From: Actinomycetota bacterium
GTDB taxonomy: Bacteria > Actinomycetota > Acidimicrobiia > Acidimicrobiales > Ilumatobacteraceae
Length of the DNA: 64,000 nucleotides
Assembly (NCBI GenBank): GCA_016870775.1
Contig: VGAK01000007.1
Coordinates: 1 to 64,000, forward strand
Direction of reading: 5' to 3'
The number at the start of each line of letters is the position of its first letter. The first letter of the stretch is position 1. The notes beneath the pieces are model-generated. The model saw nothing but the letters and a program-made list of their open reading frames with translations, was not told where the DNA came from and ran no database searches. Below, piece by piece: positions 26,239-34,461 of this stretch. The position numbers were made by a program, and so were the translations under genes.

Positions 26239-27042
26239 TCAGGACCGGAACGAGCCCAGGTCGTCTGCCAAGGTCATGGACCAACGGGGATCGCGCTTCT
26301 CGAAAAAGGCCCGCACCCCCTCGGCGGCGTCCGGGCTGTGGGCCATCTTGGAGATGATGCGACCCTCCGTTGCGATCATCTCGTCGAGCGGCGAGGTCAG
26401 ACCCCTCCACAGCAGTTCCTTGGAGAGCGCGGCCGACACCGGCGCCACGTTCACCGCGATGTCGCGAGCCATCTCGAGCGCAGCCGGCAACACCTCGGCG
26501 GCGGGCAACGCCCGCGACACCACACCGATGCGGGCGGCCTCTGCCCCGTTCATCAAGGTGCCGGTGAGCAGCAACTCGGCGGCGGCGGAGAACCCGATCA
26601 CCCGCGGGAGGATCACGTGCGACCCCAGTTCGGGCAAGATCCCGCGGCGCACCATCGCGAACTGGATCTTGGCCTCGTTTGCCGCGATGCGGATGTCGCA
26701 GAGCATCGGATAGGTGATGCCCACACCCACCGCGTGCCCGTTGATGGCCGCGATCACGGGCTTTCGCACCTGGTGCGGCATCAAGCGCGGGGCATCGACC
26801 CCGCCGCGTTGGCCGGGGGCGAACCCGCCCTCGCCGCCGCTCAGGTCGGCACCGGCACAGAACGCACGTCCGGCGCCGGTCACCACCACGGCACGCACCG
26901 ATTCGTCGGCGTCGGCAGCGCCCATCGCCAGTTGAAGATCGTCCGCGAGTTGGGCCGTCCATGCGTTCATCGCATCGGGTCGGTTCAGGGTCACGGTCGC
27001 CACCCCGTCGGCGATCTCGTAGAGAACTGTCTCGAGCTGCAT
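26239..27042 (-). CDS. Enoyl-CoA hydratase/isomerase family protein
   Basis: 267 aa from the ATG at 27042, which has GAGGGGG 4-5 nt upstream. Crotonase fold: NRPDAMNAW near residue 20, oxyanion-hole FCAGADLSGG near 62 and GHAVGVGITYPMLCDIRIA near 105, then PELGSHVILPRVIG near 140. The catalytic Glu pair is only partly obvious (Glu in LPELG), so hydratase, isomerase or another crotonase activity is possible. It acts on acyl-CoA, probably in the same catabolic context as the neighbouring acyl-CoA dehydrogenase. Confidence 0.87.
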   Translation of the reverse strand: MQLETVLYEIADGVATVTLNRPDAMNAWTAQLADDLQLAMGAADADESVRAVVVTGAGRAFCAGADLSGGEGGFAPGQRGGVDAPRLMPHQVRKPVIAAINGHAVGVGITYPMLCDIRIAANEAKIQFAMVRRGILPELGSHVILPRVIGFSAAAELLLTGTLMNGAEAARIGVVSRALPAAEVLPAALEMARDIAVNVAPVSAALSKELLWRGLTSPLDEMIATEGRIISKMAHSPDAAEGVRAFFEKRDPRWSMTLADDLGSFRS

Positions 27043-27129
27043 CGGTCCCCCTCGTCGGCTCCGCACTGGCACGGTAGTCGGCGCGGACGACCGCAGCCAC
27101 GGCCGTAGACGGTGATCCTGGGTCGCGAC

Positions 27130-27135
27130 TACGGT
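27130..27135 (+). promoter_or_regulatory. -10-like TACGGT before the ATG at 27142
   Basis: TACGGT, 6-nt spacer, then ATG. It decides this start over an upstream in-frame codon. Confidence 0.55.
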
Positions 27136-27141
27136 CGGGAC

Positions 27142-28005
27142 ATGGAGATACCCCGCTTCGGACCGGATGCCACCGTCGACCAGGTGTCGGAGGCGCTGCG
27201 GTCCGCCGGGTGTGCGATCGTCGAACGACTGATGCCCGAGGCCGCCGTCGATGCCCTGATGGCCGACATGGCCCCGTGGATCGATGCGACACCGAACGGT
27301 GCCGACTCGTTCTCCGGTCTTCTCACCAAGCGCACCGGGGCTCTCGTGGCGCGCTCACGCGCGTCGTGGGACTTCGTGGCGCATCCCCTCGTGCTCGGGG
27401 CGTGCGAGTCGGTGTTGTGGCCGAAGAAGACCTCGTTCCAGTTGCACCTCACCCAGTTGATCTCGATCGGTCCGGACTCGCCGGAGCAGCCGTTGCACCG
27501 CGACCAATGGTGCTTCGACTCGTTCCCCTTCCCCGACGACATCGACGTGGAGATCTCCACGATCTGGGCGATGCACGACTTCACCGAGGGCAACGGCGCG
27601 ACCAGGATCATTCCCGGCTCACACCTCGAGTCGAACGAGACGCTTGGTCACTCGCACCGCGTGGTCCAGGCCGTGATGCCCCGTGGCTCGGTCGTGCTCT
27701 ACACCGGTCGCACCATCCACGGCGGTGGGGCGAACCGCAGCACCGCGGTGCGCACCGGGCTGAACATCGACTATGTCCTGGGCTGGTTGCGCCAGGAGGA
27801 GAACCAGTACCTCTCGGTGCCACCCGAGATCGCCCGCGACCTGCCCGTCCACCTGCAGCGCTTGTGCGGGTACGCGATGGGGTCGTATGCGCTCGGCTAC
27901 GTCGACGATGTGCGCAGCCCCGCCGATTACCTCGCGGGTGCGGTCTCACGGTCGTCGCTCGGTGCCGACGATGTCGCGTTCAATCGCGACGCCCTGGGCA
28001 CCTGA
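27142..28005 (+). CDS. Phytanoyl-CoA dioxygenase (PhyH) family protein
   Basis: 287 aa. Double-stranded beta-helix Fe(II)/2-oxoglutarate dioxygenase. The metal motif HxD is in QPLHRDQWCFD near residue 121. The distal His is in RTIHGGGANRST near 198, followed by the 2-oxoglutarate-binding Arg region. IIPGSHLESNE is the typical block between them. These enzymes hydroxylate lipid-like or secondary-metabolite substrates. It stands alone between the enoyl-CoA hydratase (divergent) and an LLM enzyme (convergent, 16 bp). Confidence 0.84.
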   Translation: MEIPRFGPDATVDQVSEALRSAGCAIVERLMPEAAVDALMADMAPWIDATPNGADSFSGLLTKRTGALVARSRASWDFVAHPLVLGACESVLWPKKTSFQLHLTQLISIGPDSPEQPLHRDQWCFDSFPFPDDIDVEISTIWAMHDFTEGNGATRIIPGSHLESNETLGHSHRVVQAVMPRGSVVLYTGRTIHGGGANRSTAVRTGLNIDYVLGWLRQEENQYLSVPPEIARDLPVHLQRLCGYAMGSYALGYVDDVRSPADYLAGAVSRSSLGADDVAFNRDALGT

Positions 28006-28021
28006 GCGAGGCGGCATCCCC

Positions 28022-28771
28022 TCAGCGTGCAGCGAGGGCCTTTTCCAGGAATCCGAGGTCGTAGGGGTTTCCGACCATGAAGATCACATGGTCGGCGCCG
28101 GCCTCGGCGAACTCTGCGATCTTGTCGGCCTCGGTCGGTGCGAGCGCGACGGTGCGTTCGATCTCACGGGGATTTCGCCCCACCTCGGTGCACCAGCGGT
28201 CGAGCACCTCCATCTTGTGGCGGAAGTGGTCGACCGGCCCGAAAGTGTTGTGCACGTCGGCGTGCTGGGCGGTCAACTTGAGCGTGACCTTCTCGCCGCT
28301 GCCGCCGATCATCAGCGGGATACGACCGTTCACGGGACCCGGGTTCAGGCGTGCGAGACGCTCCTTCACCACGGGCAAACCGGCCTCGAGCGCGCGCAAC
28401 CGGCCGATCGCGGTGCCGAACTCGTAGCCGTACTCGGTGTAGTCGCGCTCGAACCATCCCGATCCCAGCCCGAGCACGAACCGTCCGTTCGAGATGTGAT
28501 CGATGGTGCGCGACATGTCGGCCAGCAGATTCGCGTTCCGGTACGAGAAACAGGTGACGAGCGCGCCGATCTGGGAGTGGCAGGTGTCGGCTGCCATCAC
28601 GGCGAGCAGCGTGTAGGCCTCGAAATGCGCACCGCCTGGATCGCCGTAGAGCGGATAGAAGTGGTCCCACACCCAGATCGAGTCGGCCCCCAGCGCATCT
28701 GCGGTGCGCCAGGCGGTGCGCATCTCGTTGACGGTGGTGGCTTGGGGGTGGAGTTGGACGCCGATCTTCAT
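28022..28771 (-). CDS. LLM-class F420-dependent oxidoreductase (short form)
   Basis: 249 aa from the ATG at 28771; a GTG two codons upstream is less likely because a TAGCGT hexamer lies 7 nt before the ATG. Luciferase-like blocks: WVWDHFYPLYGDPGG, LVTCFSYRNANLLADMSRTIDHISNGRFVLGLGSGWFERDY split over residues ~65-110, and RIPLMIGGSGEKVTLKL near 150. F420 rather than FMN is inferred from the actinobacterial family type. It is related to the gene just upstream (28820-29755), with which it shares NxxLWDH-like and IGGxGxKxTL motifs, suggesting an old tandem duplication. Confidence 0.82.
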   Translation of the reverse strand: MKIGVQLHPQATTVNEMRTAWRTADALGADSIWVWDHFYPLYGDPGGAHFEAYTLLAVMAADTCHSQIGALVTCFSYRNANLLADMSRTIDHISNGRFVLGLGSGWFERDYTEYGYEFGTAIGRLRALEAGLPVVKERLARLNPGPVNGRIPLMIGGSGEKVTLKLTAQHADVHNTFGPVDHFRHKMEVLDRWCTEVGRNPREIERTVALAPTEADKIAEFAEAGADHVIFMVGNPYDLGFLEKALAAR

Positions 28772-28778
28772 GCGCACG

Positions 28779-28784
28779 ACGCTA
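28779..28784 (-). promoter_or_regulatory. -10-like TAGCGT before the ATG at 28771
   Basis: TAGCGT, 7-nt spacer, then ATG. It supports an independent transcript for this LLM gene despite the short gap to its paralogue. Confidence 0.45.
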
Positions 28785-28819
28785 TCTGCGCACCCGGTGG
28801 GCCGAGTGCGAGTCGGATC

Positions 28820-29755
28820 TCAGGAGAACTCGCGGCGCAGAGCGGGCACCACCTGCTCGATGTAGTCGGCGAGCAGTTCCTGGTCCCATGGCGGTCGGAT
28901 CGCGATGTTGACCATCTGGGCGCCGGCGTCCACGAAACGCGCCACTTGTTCGGCGGCATCGGAGGGTCTGCCGAGCAACGAACCCGAGATGATGCGGTCA
29001 GCGGCGGGCCCCCACTGGTCGCGCAGTTGCGACTCGACCGCACCGATGTCATCGCGACTGACTCCCCATGAGAGGTTGATCGAGCGCTCGACATCGGCGG
29101 GTTCGCGGCCGGCGGTGGCGCACCAGTCGTCGAGGATGCCGTTCAGCTCGCGGTAGTCGGCGGGGCTCACGTAGGCCGCATTCCATCCGTCGGCGAATGC
29201 CCCTGCCAGCCGGAGGGTCTTTTGCCGGCCGGTGCCACCGATCCAGATCGGGAGACGACCCATCGGCCCGGGAACCATCGAGGCGTCCGTCAACTCGACA
29301 CCGGGGGAGGATTGCGTGACCCTCTCCCCCTTTCGCCACGCGGTGATCGCATTCAACTGCGCCTCGAGCACCTTGAAGCGCTGACCGATGGAGGGGAAAT
29401 CAAAACCGAAGGCGGTCGCTTCCTGATCGTGCCAGCCGCTACCCATCCCGAGCTCGAACCGACCGCGGCTGAGGTGGTCGACCGAGATGGCTCCCTTCAT
29501 GACGATGCCCACGTTCCTGTACTGGGAACAGAACACGAGACATCCCAGCCGGGCGCGCGTGGTGTCGGCCGCGAGTGCGCCCAGCATCGAGAACGCCTCG
29601 AAATGAGGCTGCGTGCCGCCGGCGGGGGGCGCCTCGTAGAGGTGATCCCACAGCGAGATCCAGTCCACCCCCGCCGCATCGAGCCACGTCCAGAGCGTGC
29701 GCAATTGCTCCACCGTCGCGTTCTGGACCCCCACGTGCACTCCGAATTGCACCAT
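28820..29755 (-). CDS. LLM-class F420-dependent oxidoreductase
   Basis: 311 aa, ATG with GGGGAGAG about 8 nt upstream. Blocks: WISLWDHLYEAPPAGG near residue 35, CLVFCSQYRNVGIVMKGAISVDHLSRGRFELGMGSGWHDQE across ~72-110, and RLPIWIGGTGRQKTLRLAGAFADGWN near 170. It is longer than its downstream paralogue and keeps the full C-terminal barrel half. It probably uses F420H2 in the cytosol; the substrate is unknown. The leader upstream contains TATCGT and SD-like sequence, so this transcript, unlike many neighbours, has a 5' UTR. Confidence 0.84.
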   Translation of the reverse strand: MVQFGVHVGVQNATVEQLRTLWTWLDAAGVDWISLWDHLYEAPPAGGTQPHFEAFSMLGALAADTTRARLGCLVFCSQYRNVGIVMKGAISVDHLSRGRFELGMGSGWHDQEATAFGFDFPSIGQRFKVLEAQLNAITAWRKGERVTQSSPGVELTDASMVPGPMGRLPIWIGGTGRQKTLRLAGAFADGWNAAYVSPADYRELNGILDDWCATAGREPADVERSINLSWGVSRDDIGAVESQLRDQWGPAADRIISGSLLGRPSDAAEQVARFVDAGAQMVNIAIRPPWDQELLADYIEQVVPALRREFS

Positions 29756-29853
29756 GGCGTGCTCTCCCCTCGATCCGAACCGTGCCTAACCGACGATAGT
29801 GGCGAGCGGAAGATGCGGGACGATCATCCGTCGCGGTGCGCGGCACCGACCAC

Positions 29854-29859
29854 TACGGT
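29854..29859 (+). promoter_or_regulatory. -10-like TACGGT before the 42-codon ORF
   Basis: TACGGT, 6-nt spacer, ATG at 29866: the same geometry as at 27130. It is the main argument that the small ORF is expressed. Confidence 0.4.
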
Positions 29860-29865
29860 GCCGTC

Positions 29866-29994
29866 ATGAGCCGACTGAAGGACCACATCCGCGACGAGCA
29901 CACCAAGCGCGACCGCGGGGTGATGTCATCAGCGGCTCAGGTCGCGCACTCCGACTCGGACACCTCGGCGGTGAAGGGGTCCGCTTCGTCGTAG
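29866..29994 (+). CDS. Candidate 42-aa protein overlapping the end of the sulfite reductase gene
   Basis: The ATG is followed by a very polar sequence, MSRLKDHIRDEHTKRDRG, then a Ser/Ala-rich tail to TAG at 29992-29994. The last ~58 bp are antisense to the sulfite reductase C-terminus. Only the first ~24 codons lie in non-coding space, and these are the most protein-like. No family is recognised. It could be a truncated remnant of a gene whose end was replaced. The leaderless promoter geometry argues that it is more than noise. Confidence 0.3.
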   Translation: MSRLKDHIRDEHTKRDRGVMSSAAQVAHSDSDTSAVKGSASS

Positions 29995-31787
29995 TCGACG
30001 AAGAAGTCCGGCCCCTCGTCGGGAGTCGGGACATGGTCGAGATCACGCAAGTCGGCTGCGAGCGCGGTCGTGCCGCCAGCACGATCGAGCCACCCACGGA
30101 ACGACTCCCCCGCGTCTCGCTCGGCCGCGAAGCGTCGCACGACACGCGCCACGCCCTCGGGTGCGTTCCTGGCCGGCAGGCGCAGTGTCTTCTGGCCGAA
30201 GTGGATCTGTTCGTCTCCGACGTGGCCGCCGAGGAGCAATTGGTACCCGGGCAGTGACCGACCGTGTGCGCGCCGCTCGGCCCCGAAGAGGCCGATGTCG
30301 GATGCATGGTGCTGGCCACAACTGTTCGAGCAGCCCGAGATGTTGATCCTCACGCCACCGACCTCGGCGAGGCCTTCCTCCTCGAGTCGGTCGCCGATCG
30401 CCTTGGCGAGACCACGCGACTGGGTCACGGCGATGTTGCAGGTGTCGGCTCCCGGGCACGACACGACATCACGAGCCAGTTCTGCACCGGGCAGAGCCAT
30501 TCCGATCGCGGCGAGCGCCTCGAACAACTCGGGCAGACGCGCCGGGTCGACCGAGCGGAACACCACGTTCTGCCGGTTGGAGAGCCGCACATCGGCCGAG
30601 AACCGGCGCTGGATCGCGGCGAGTCCACGGAACTGGGCGGCCGTGATGTCACCCAGTTGGGCATAGGCGACCGCAGAGACGAGACCATCCTTGGTGCCGC
30701 GCACGACGGAGGCCTCCGCCCATCTCTCGTAGGGATCCCGCGAACGCAGTGTCACCCGCACCCCGTGGCCGACCTCGGTGACCTCACCCGCCGTGCCGGC
30801 CGGTTCATCCCCGGCAGCACTCACCGCAGTGGGGATTCCGCCGGGCCATGACGACGAGGCGGGCAGCGTGTGGCGCACCTTGATGACGCGACGGCGCACT
30901 TCGTCGATGCCCAACTGGTCGACCAGCCACTTCATGCGTGCGCGGAGCTTGTTCTCTCGATTGCCCGTCTGGTCGAAGACGCGCAGCGCCGCCTCGATCG
31001 TGGGGAGCAGATCCTCGCGACTCGTGAAGTCCTCGAGTGCGAGTGCGGGGTGCGGCGTCGCGCCGAGTCCACCGGCGATGTAGACGCGGAACCCGGACTC
31101 CACCGAGCCGTCGTCGCGCGTGCGGGTGACAGCCACCACGCCGACATCGTTGAACATCGCCTGGCCGCAGTCGGTGGAGCAGCCCGAGAAGTTCACCTTG
31201 AACTTGCGCGGCAGGCGCTGACCGAGCGGGTTGCGCACGAAGTGCTCGAACACGGCCTCTGCCCACGGGGTGACGTCGAGTTTCTCGTGGGGGCACGCAC
31301 CGGCGAGGTGGCACGCGGCCACGTTGCGCACGGTGTCGCCACAGGCCTCGCGCGAGGTCAACCCCACGCGCGAGATGCGGCGCAGAACCTCCGGGATCCT
31401 CGAGAGCTCGACGAAGTGGAACTGGATGTTCTGGCGCGTGGTGATATGGCCCCAGCCGCGCGAGAACTCGGTGGCGATCTCGGCCATCATCTCGAACTGC
31501 TCGGGGACGATGGTCCCGGCGGGGAACTTGATGCGGATCATCTGGTTGGTACCGCCCTGACGCTGGCCATAGACGCCGTTGTTGAGGCGCATCACACGGA
31601 ACACGTCCTCGGCGATCTCACCACGCAGGTACTGATCGATTGTGATCTCGAAGCGCTCGATGTCGCGCTGCTGCTCGGCATAGAGGTCGCGCGGTGCGGG
31701 AATCACCGGTGCGGGGCTCGTCGGTGCCGTACCAACAGGTCCCCGGCCAGTCGTCTGCTGGCCGTTCTGCGCGGTGGGGGTGGTCAT
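29937..31787 (-). CDS. Ferredoxin-type nitrite/sulfite reductase, probably assimilatory sulfite reductase
   Basis: 616 aa from the ATG at 31787, chosen because GAGGAGA lies 8 nt upstream; earlier in-frame starts have weaker sites. It has two siroheme-reductase repeats. The [4Fe-4S]-siroheme motif C-x5-C (CPGADTC) and C-x3-C (GCSNSCGQH) lie near residues 455 and 500. RQNIQFHF and RQNVVFRS are the paired repeat motifs. The enzyme reduces sulfite to sulfide (or nitrite to ammonia) with six electrons from ferredoxin. Operon context with siroheme-making genes and the divergent TauD-like dioxygenase favours sulfite. It is cytosolic. Confidence 0.9.
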   Translation of the reverse strand: MTTPTAQNGQQTTGRGPVGTAPTSPAPVIPAPRDLYAEQQRDIERFEITIDQYLRGEIAEDVFRVMRLNNGVYGQRQGGTNQMIRIKFPAGTIVPEQFEMMAEIATEFSRGWGHITTRQNIQFHFVELSRIPEVLRRISRVGLTSREACGDTVRNVAACHLAGACPHEKLDVTPWAEAVFEHFVRNPLGQRLPRKFKVNFSGCSTDCGQAMFNDVGVVAVTRTRDDGSVESGFRVYIAGGLGATPHPALALEDFTSREDLLPTIEAALRVFDQTGNRENKLRARMKWLVDQLGIDEVRRRVIKVRHTLPASSSWPGGIPTAVSAAGDEPAGTAGEVTEVGHGVRVTLRSRDPYERWAEASVVRGTKDGLVSAVAYAQLGDITAAQFRGLAAIQRRFSADVRLSNRQNVVFRSVDPARLPELFEALAAIGMALPGAELARDVVSCPGADTCNIAVTQSRGLAKAIGDRLEEEGLAEVGGVRINISGCSNSCGQHHASDIGLFGAERRAHGRSLPGYQLLLGGHVGDEQIHFGQKTLRLPARNAPEGVARVVRRFAAERDAGESFRGWLDRAGGTTALAADLRDLDHVPTPDEGPDFFVDYDEADPFTAEVSESECAT

Positions 31788-31844
31788 CGTGCCGGTCTCC
31801 TCGTGTGTGGTCATCGTCTCGTGCTTCAACAGAATTCGCCGGGC

Positions 31845-32102
31845 TCAGACCCCGGTGTCCTCGCCGATCTCGCGCAGCGCATCGCGCAGCGCGGCCCGCA
31901 GTCGCCGAGCATCTGCACCGGCGAGGTGAGCGGCGATCCCGGCTCCGGGTCGGCCCAAGTCCTCGACCGTCAGGATCACTCGGCAGGTCGCATCGCCGTA
32001 GTCGTCGCACACCGCAACCGCCCACGACACCGGGGTCGCATCGTCGATCCCGGGAGGGAGATCCTCGGCCGTGATCGGCTGGTCGTCGATCGAGCGTCTC
32101 AT
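31845..32102 (-). CDS. Conserved-looking 85-aa protein in the siroheme/sulfite operon, function unknown
   Basis: 85 aa. The ATG overlaps the cobA stop (ATGA) and the next gene (sulfite reductase) begins 57 bp further on, so it is embedded in the operon. It is acidic, with segments DDATPVSWAVAVCDDYGDAT and LAGADARRLRAALRDALREIG, the second an amphipathic helix. It has two Cys (in AVCDDYG and ATCRV) that could bind a metal or form a disulfide. I recognise no family. A role as a small partner of the reductase or of siroheme handling is a guess from position only. Confidence 0.7.
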   Translation of the reverse strand: MRRSIDDQPITAEDLPPGIDDATPVSWAVAVCDDYGDATCRVILTVEDLGRPGAGIAAHLAGADARRLRAALRDALREIGEDTGV

Positions 32103-32833
32103 CGGATCGTCTCCGTCGTCGCGAGGAGCCCACCGAGATCGAACGCAGCCACCGCACCGATCACGATCGTTGCGGGCGAGTCGATCGATGCCGCACCGAG
32201 CCCGGCGAGATCGCACCTCACGACTTCTTGATCCTGACGTGTGCCGAACCTGATCGCTGCCACCGGCGTGGCGGGGTCGAGGCCGCCTCGCATCAGGCGT
32301 GCGGCGATGACTCCTCGCTCGGCGACACCCATGAGCACCACGATCGTCGTGCCCACCTTGGCGAGTGACTCCCAGTCGATGCTGCTCGCACCGCCCCGTT
32401 CCCGATGCCCGGTCACCACGGTGAATCCCACCGAGACTCCGCGGTGGGTGACGGGGATGCCAGCGGCTGCCGGCGCACCCACCGCCGATGTCACACCTGG
32501 CACGACGGAGAACGGAATCCCCGCGTCGCACAGAGCGAGGGCCTCCTCGCCACCGCGACCAAAGACGTAGGGGTCCCCACCCTTTAGACGCACCACATGG
32601 CGACCTTGATGGCCGAGATGAACCAGCAGGGCGTTGATCATCTCCTGGGGAACTGCGCGGCCGGGACGCTTGCCGACGTCGATGATCTCGGCCGATCGCG
32701 GGGCGAGGTCGAGGATCGAGGCGTCGACCAGCGCATCGTGGACGATCACGTCGGCCGAGGCGATGAGCCGCGAGGCTCGCACGGTGAGAAGCTCGGGATC
32801 ACCGGGGCCGGCGCCGACCAGAGAGACGGTCAC
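32099..32833 (-). CDS. cobA: Uroporphyrinogen-III C-methyltransferase (SUMT)
   Basis: 244 aa. Tetrapyrrole methylase motifs: SLVGAGPGDPELLT at the N-terminus, VVRLKGGDPYVFGRGGEE near residue 80, VVPGVTSAVGAPAAAGIPVTHRG near 112, and VLMGV near 170. It methylates uroporphyrinogen III twice with SAM to precorrin-2, the branch point to siroheme and cobalamin. It overlaps the precorrin-2 dehydrogenase gene upstream (4 bp) and the 85-aa gene downstream (ATGA), so all are co-translated with sulfite reductase. No cobalamin genes are in the window, so siroheme supply is the likely job. Confidence 0.93.
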   Translation of the reverse strand: MTVSLVGAGPGDPELLTVRASRLIASADVIVHDALVDASILDLAPRSAEIIDVGKRPGRAVPQEMINALLVHLGHQGRHVVRLKGGDPYVFGRGGEEALALCDAGIPFSVVPGVTSAVGAPAAAGIPVTHRGVSVGFTVVTGHRERGGASSIDWESLAKVGTTIVVLMGVAERGVIAARLMRGGLDPATPVAAIRFGTRQDQEVVRCDLAGLGAASIDSPATIVIGAVAAFDLGGLLATTETIR

Positions 32834-33480
32834 GCCGGCACCTCGACTGTGTCTTCTGCAGGAACTATGTCTCCTGCAGGAACAGCGGCTCCCGCGGGAA
32901 GAACAGCCCCCGGGAGCGCGAGTCCGCGATCCGCGAGCACCTCGTCGATGATCGGGCGCCAGTCGATCGTCTCGGTGCTGATCCCGCGCGCATGGAAGTC
33001 GCGCCTGCGCTCAGAGAGATCCTCCACGACATGGGCCCACTCGTCGCCGAGCATCTCTGCGACCCGCGCCCTCAGGAACGACGAGAGTGCGGGGCTCGCC
33101 CCCGCGGTCGACGTGGTGACCATCAAGGCGCCCCGCCGCACGACGGCCGGCAGGGTGAATGTGCACCGGTCGGGGTCGTCGGCCGAGTTGACCCACACAC
33201 CGCGCCGCTCTGCCCCATCGAAGACGGCCTGGTCGACCTCGCGCACGCCGGTCGCGGTGATGACGAGGCGCACACCGTCGAGATCAGCGTCGTGGAACCC
33301 CCGCCGCACCCGCATCACGTCGAGAGCCTCGAACTCCGGCCGGATCTCGGGGGCGACCACCGTGATCTGGGCGCCCGTGGGGAGAATCTGTTCGGTCTTG
33401 CGGAACGCGATGCGCCCGCCACCGACGACGAGCACGGAGCGTCCCTCAAGATTCAGATTGACGGGAAACTGGTGTCCCAC
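32830..33480 (-). CDS. Precorrin-2 dehydrogenase / sirohydrochlorin ferrochelatase (Met8/CysG N-domain type)
   Basis: 216 aa from the GTG at 33480, selected because GGAGGAG lies 6 nt upstream and the protein then starts, as in the family, just before PVNLNLEGRSVLVVGGG. Rossmann GxGG(R) motif near residue 17, VVAPEIRPEF near 50, and WVNSADDPDRCTFTLPAVVRRG near 90-110. It oxidises precorrin-2 with NAD and may insert iron to give siroheme. The last ~30 residues are a Pro/Ala-rich tail encoded by short imperfect repeats around CTGCAGGAAC. It is the first gene of the sulfite-reduction operon, divergent from the dioxygenase. Confidence 0.88.
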   Translation of the reverse strand: MGHQFPVNLNLEGRSVLVVGGGRIAFRKTEQILPTGAQITVVAPEIRPEFEALDVMRVRRGFHDADLDGVRLVITATGVREVDQAVFDGAERRGVWVNSADDPDRCTFTLPAVVRRGALMVTTSTAGASPALSSFLRARVAEMLGDEWAHVVEDLSERRRDFHARGISTETIDWRPIIDEVLADRGLALPGAVLPAGAAVPAGDIVPAEDTVEVPA

Positions 33481-33552
33481 CTTGTGCTCCTCCTCGCCGT
33501 CGGGTCCCCACACAAACCCGACATTGTTTATCAGGAATTGCTGGAATTCCGC

Positions 33553-33558
33553 TATGGT
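33553..33558 (+). promoter_or_regulatory. -10-like TATGGT before the TauD-like ATG, in an AT-rich divergent region
   Basis: TATGGT, 6-nt spacer, ATG at 33565. Just upstream GGAATT is repeated (33534 and 33543), the second within the palindrome GGAATTCC (33543-33550), a possible operator shared with the divergent siroheme operon. Confidence 0.5.
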
Positions 33559-33564
33559 GTGGCC

Positions 33565-34461
33565 ATGAACCTGGCAGTGAGTGCAAAAACCACCCAAATA
33601 ACAGGGGTTTTCGGGGCCGAGATCGACGGGGTGGACCTGCGTCGCGACTTCGCCGAGGGCGAGGTTCTGACACTCCTCGAGAAGCATCTCGTGCTGGTCT
33701 TCCGCGATCAGTTCCTCTCCCCGGCCGACCAGGTGACCCTCGCGCGCAGCCTCGGTGAGCCCACCCCCGCTCACCCGGTGGTGCCGGGTCATCCCGATCA
33801 CCCCGAGATCCTCGTGCTCGATGCCCAGAAGGGCGGCAAGAACGCGCGCTGGCACACCGATGTCACTTTCGTGGCAACACCCCCTGCCGCGTCGGTGCTC
33901 GTGGCCGAGCATGTGCCCGACTGGGGCGGAGACACGATGTGGGTCGACACCCGCAGCGCTTACGAGCGGCTGCACCCCGCGCTTCGCGACGCGATCCGCG
34001 ACTTGCGTGCGGTGCACCGCATCTCTCCGCTCGCCTACTGGGGCGAGCCCTTCGACACCGCGCTCTCCCGCGAGGATGCCCAGAAGCTCCACGAGGACTC
34101 ACTGCGTGTGCCGCCGGTGGTCCACCCCGTGGTGCGCGTGCATCCCTCCACGGGCCGGCCCTCGTTGTTCGTGAACCCCGGTTTCACCAGCCACATCGTC
34201 GGGATGAGCCGCACCGAGAGCGACGGTCTGCTCGCGCTGCTGTACGCGCACATGACCCAGCCGGAGCTGGCGCTGCGCCACCGGTGGCGTCCGGGGGATG
34301 TGCTGATGTGGGACAACCGGGCGACGATGCACTATGCGATCGACGATTACGGCGCGACCGAGCGCATCGTGCGGCGCGTGACGCTGAGGGGCACCACCCC
34401 GACCGGGCCCGACGGGTTCGTCTCGCATGTCCCGAGCGATCCGACCGTCACGGTGCGATGA
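33565..34461 (+). CDS. TauD/TfdA-family Fe(II)/2-oxoglutarate dioxygenase
   Basis: 298 aa. HxD metal motif in ARWHTDVTF near residue 97, distal His in RATMHYAIDDY near 255, and the 2-oxoglutarate Arg in ERIVRRVTLRG near 268. The family oxidises a carbon next to a sulfonate, ether or sulfate so that sulfite (or another leaving group) is released. The divergent position next to sulfite reductase and siroheme genes suggests a sulfonate or sulfate ester as substrate and sulfur scavenging as role; the substrate is inferred. Leaderless start geometry. The stop overlaps the ATG of a membrane protein. Confidence 0.88.
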   Translation: MNLAVSAKTTQITGVFGAEIDGVDLRRDFAEGEVLTLLEKHLVLVFRDQFLSPADQVTLARSLGEPTPAHPVVPGHPDHPEILVLDAQKGGKNARWHTDVTFVATPPAASVLVAEHVPDWGGDTMWVDTRSAYERLHPALRDAIRDLRAVHRISPLAYWGEPFDTALSREDAQKLHEDSLRVPPVVHPVVRVHPSTGRPSLFVNPGFTSHIVGMSRTESDGLLALLYAHMTQPELALRHRWRPGDVLMWDNRATMHYAIDDYGATERIVRRVTLRGTTPTGPDGFVSHVPSDPTVTVR

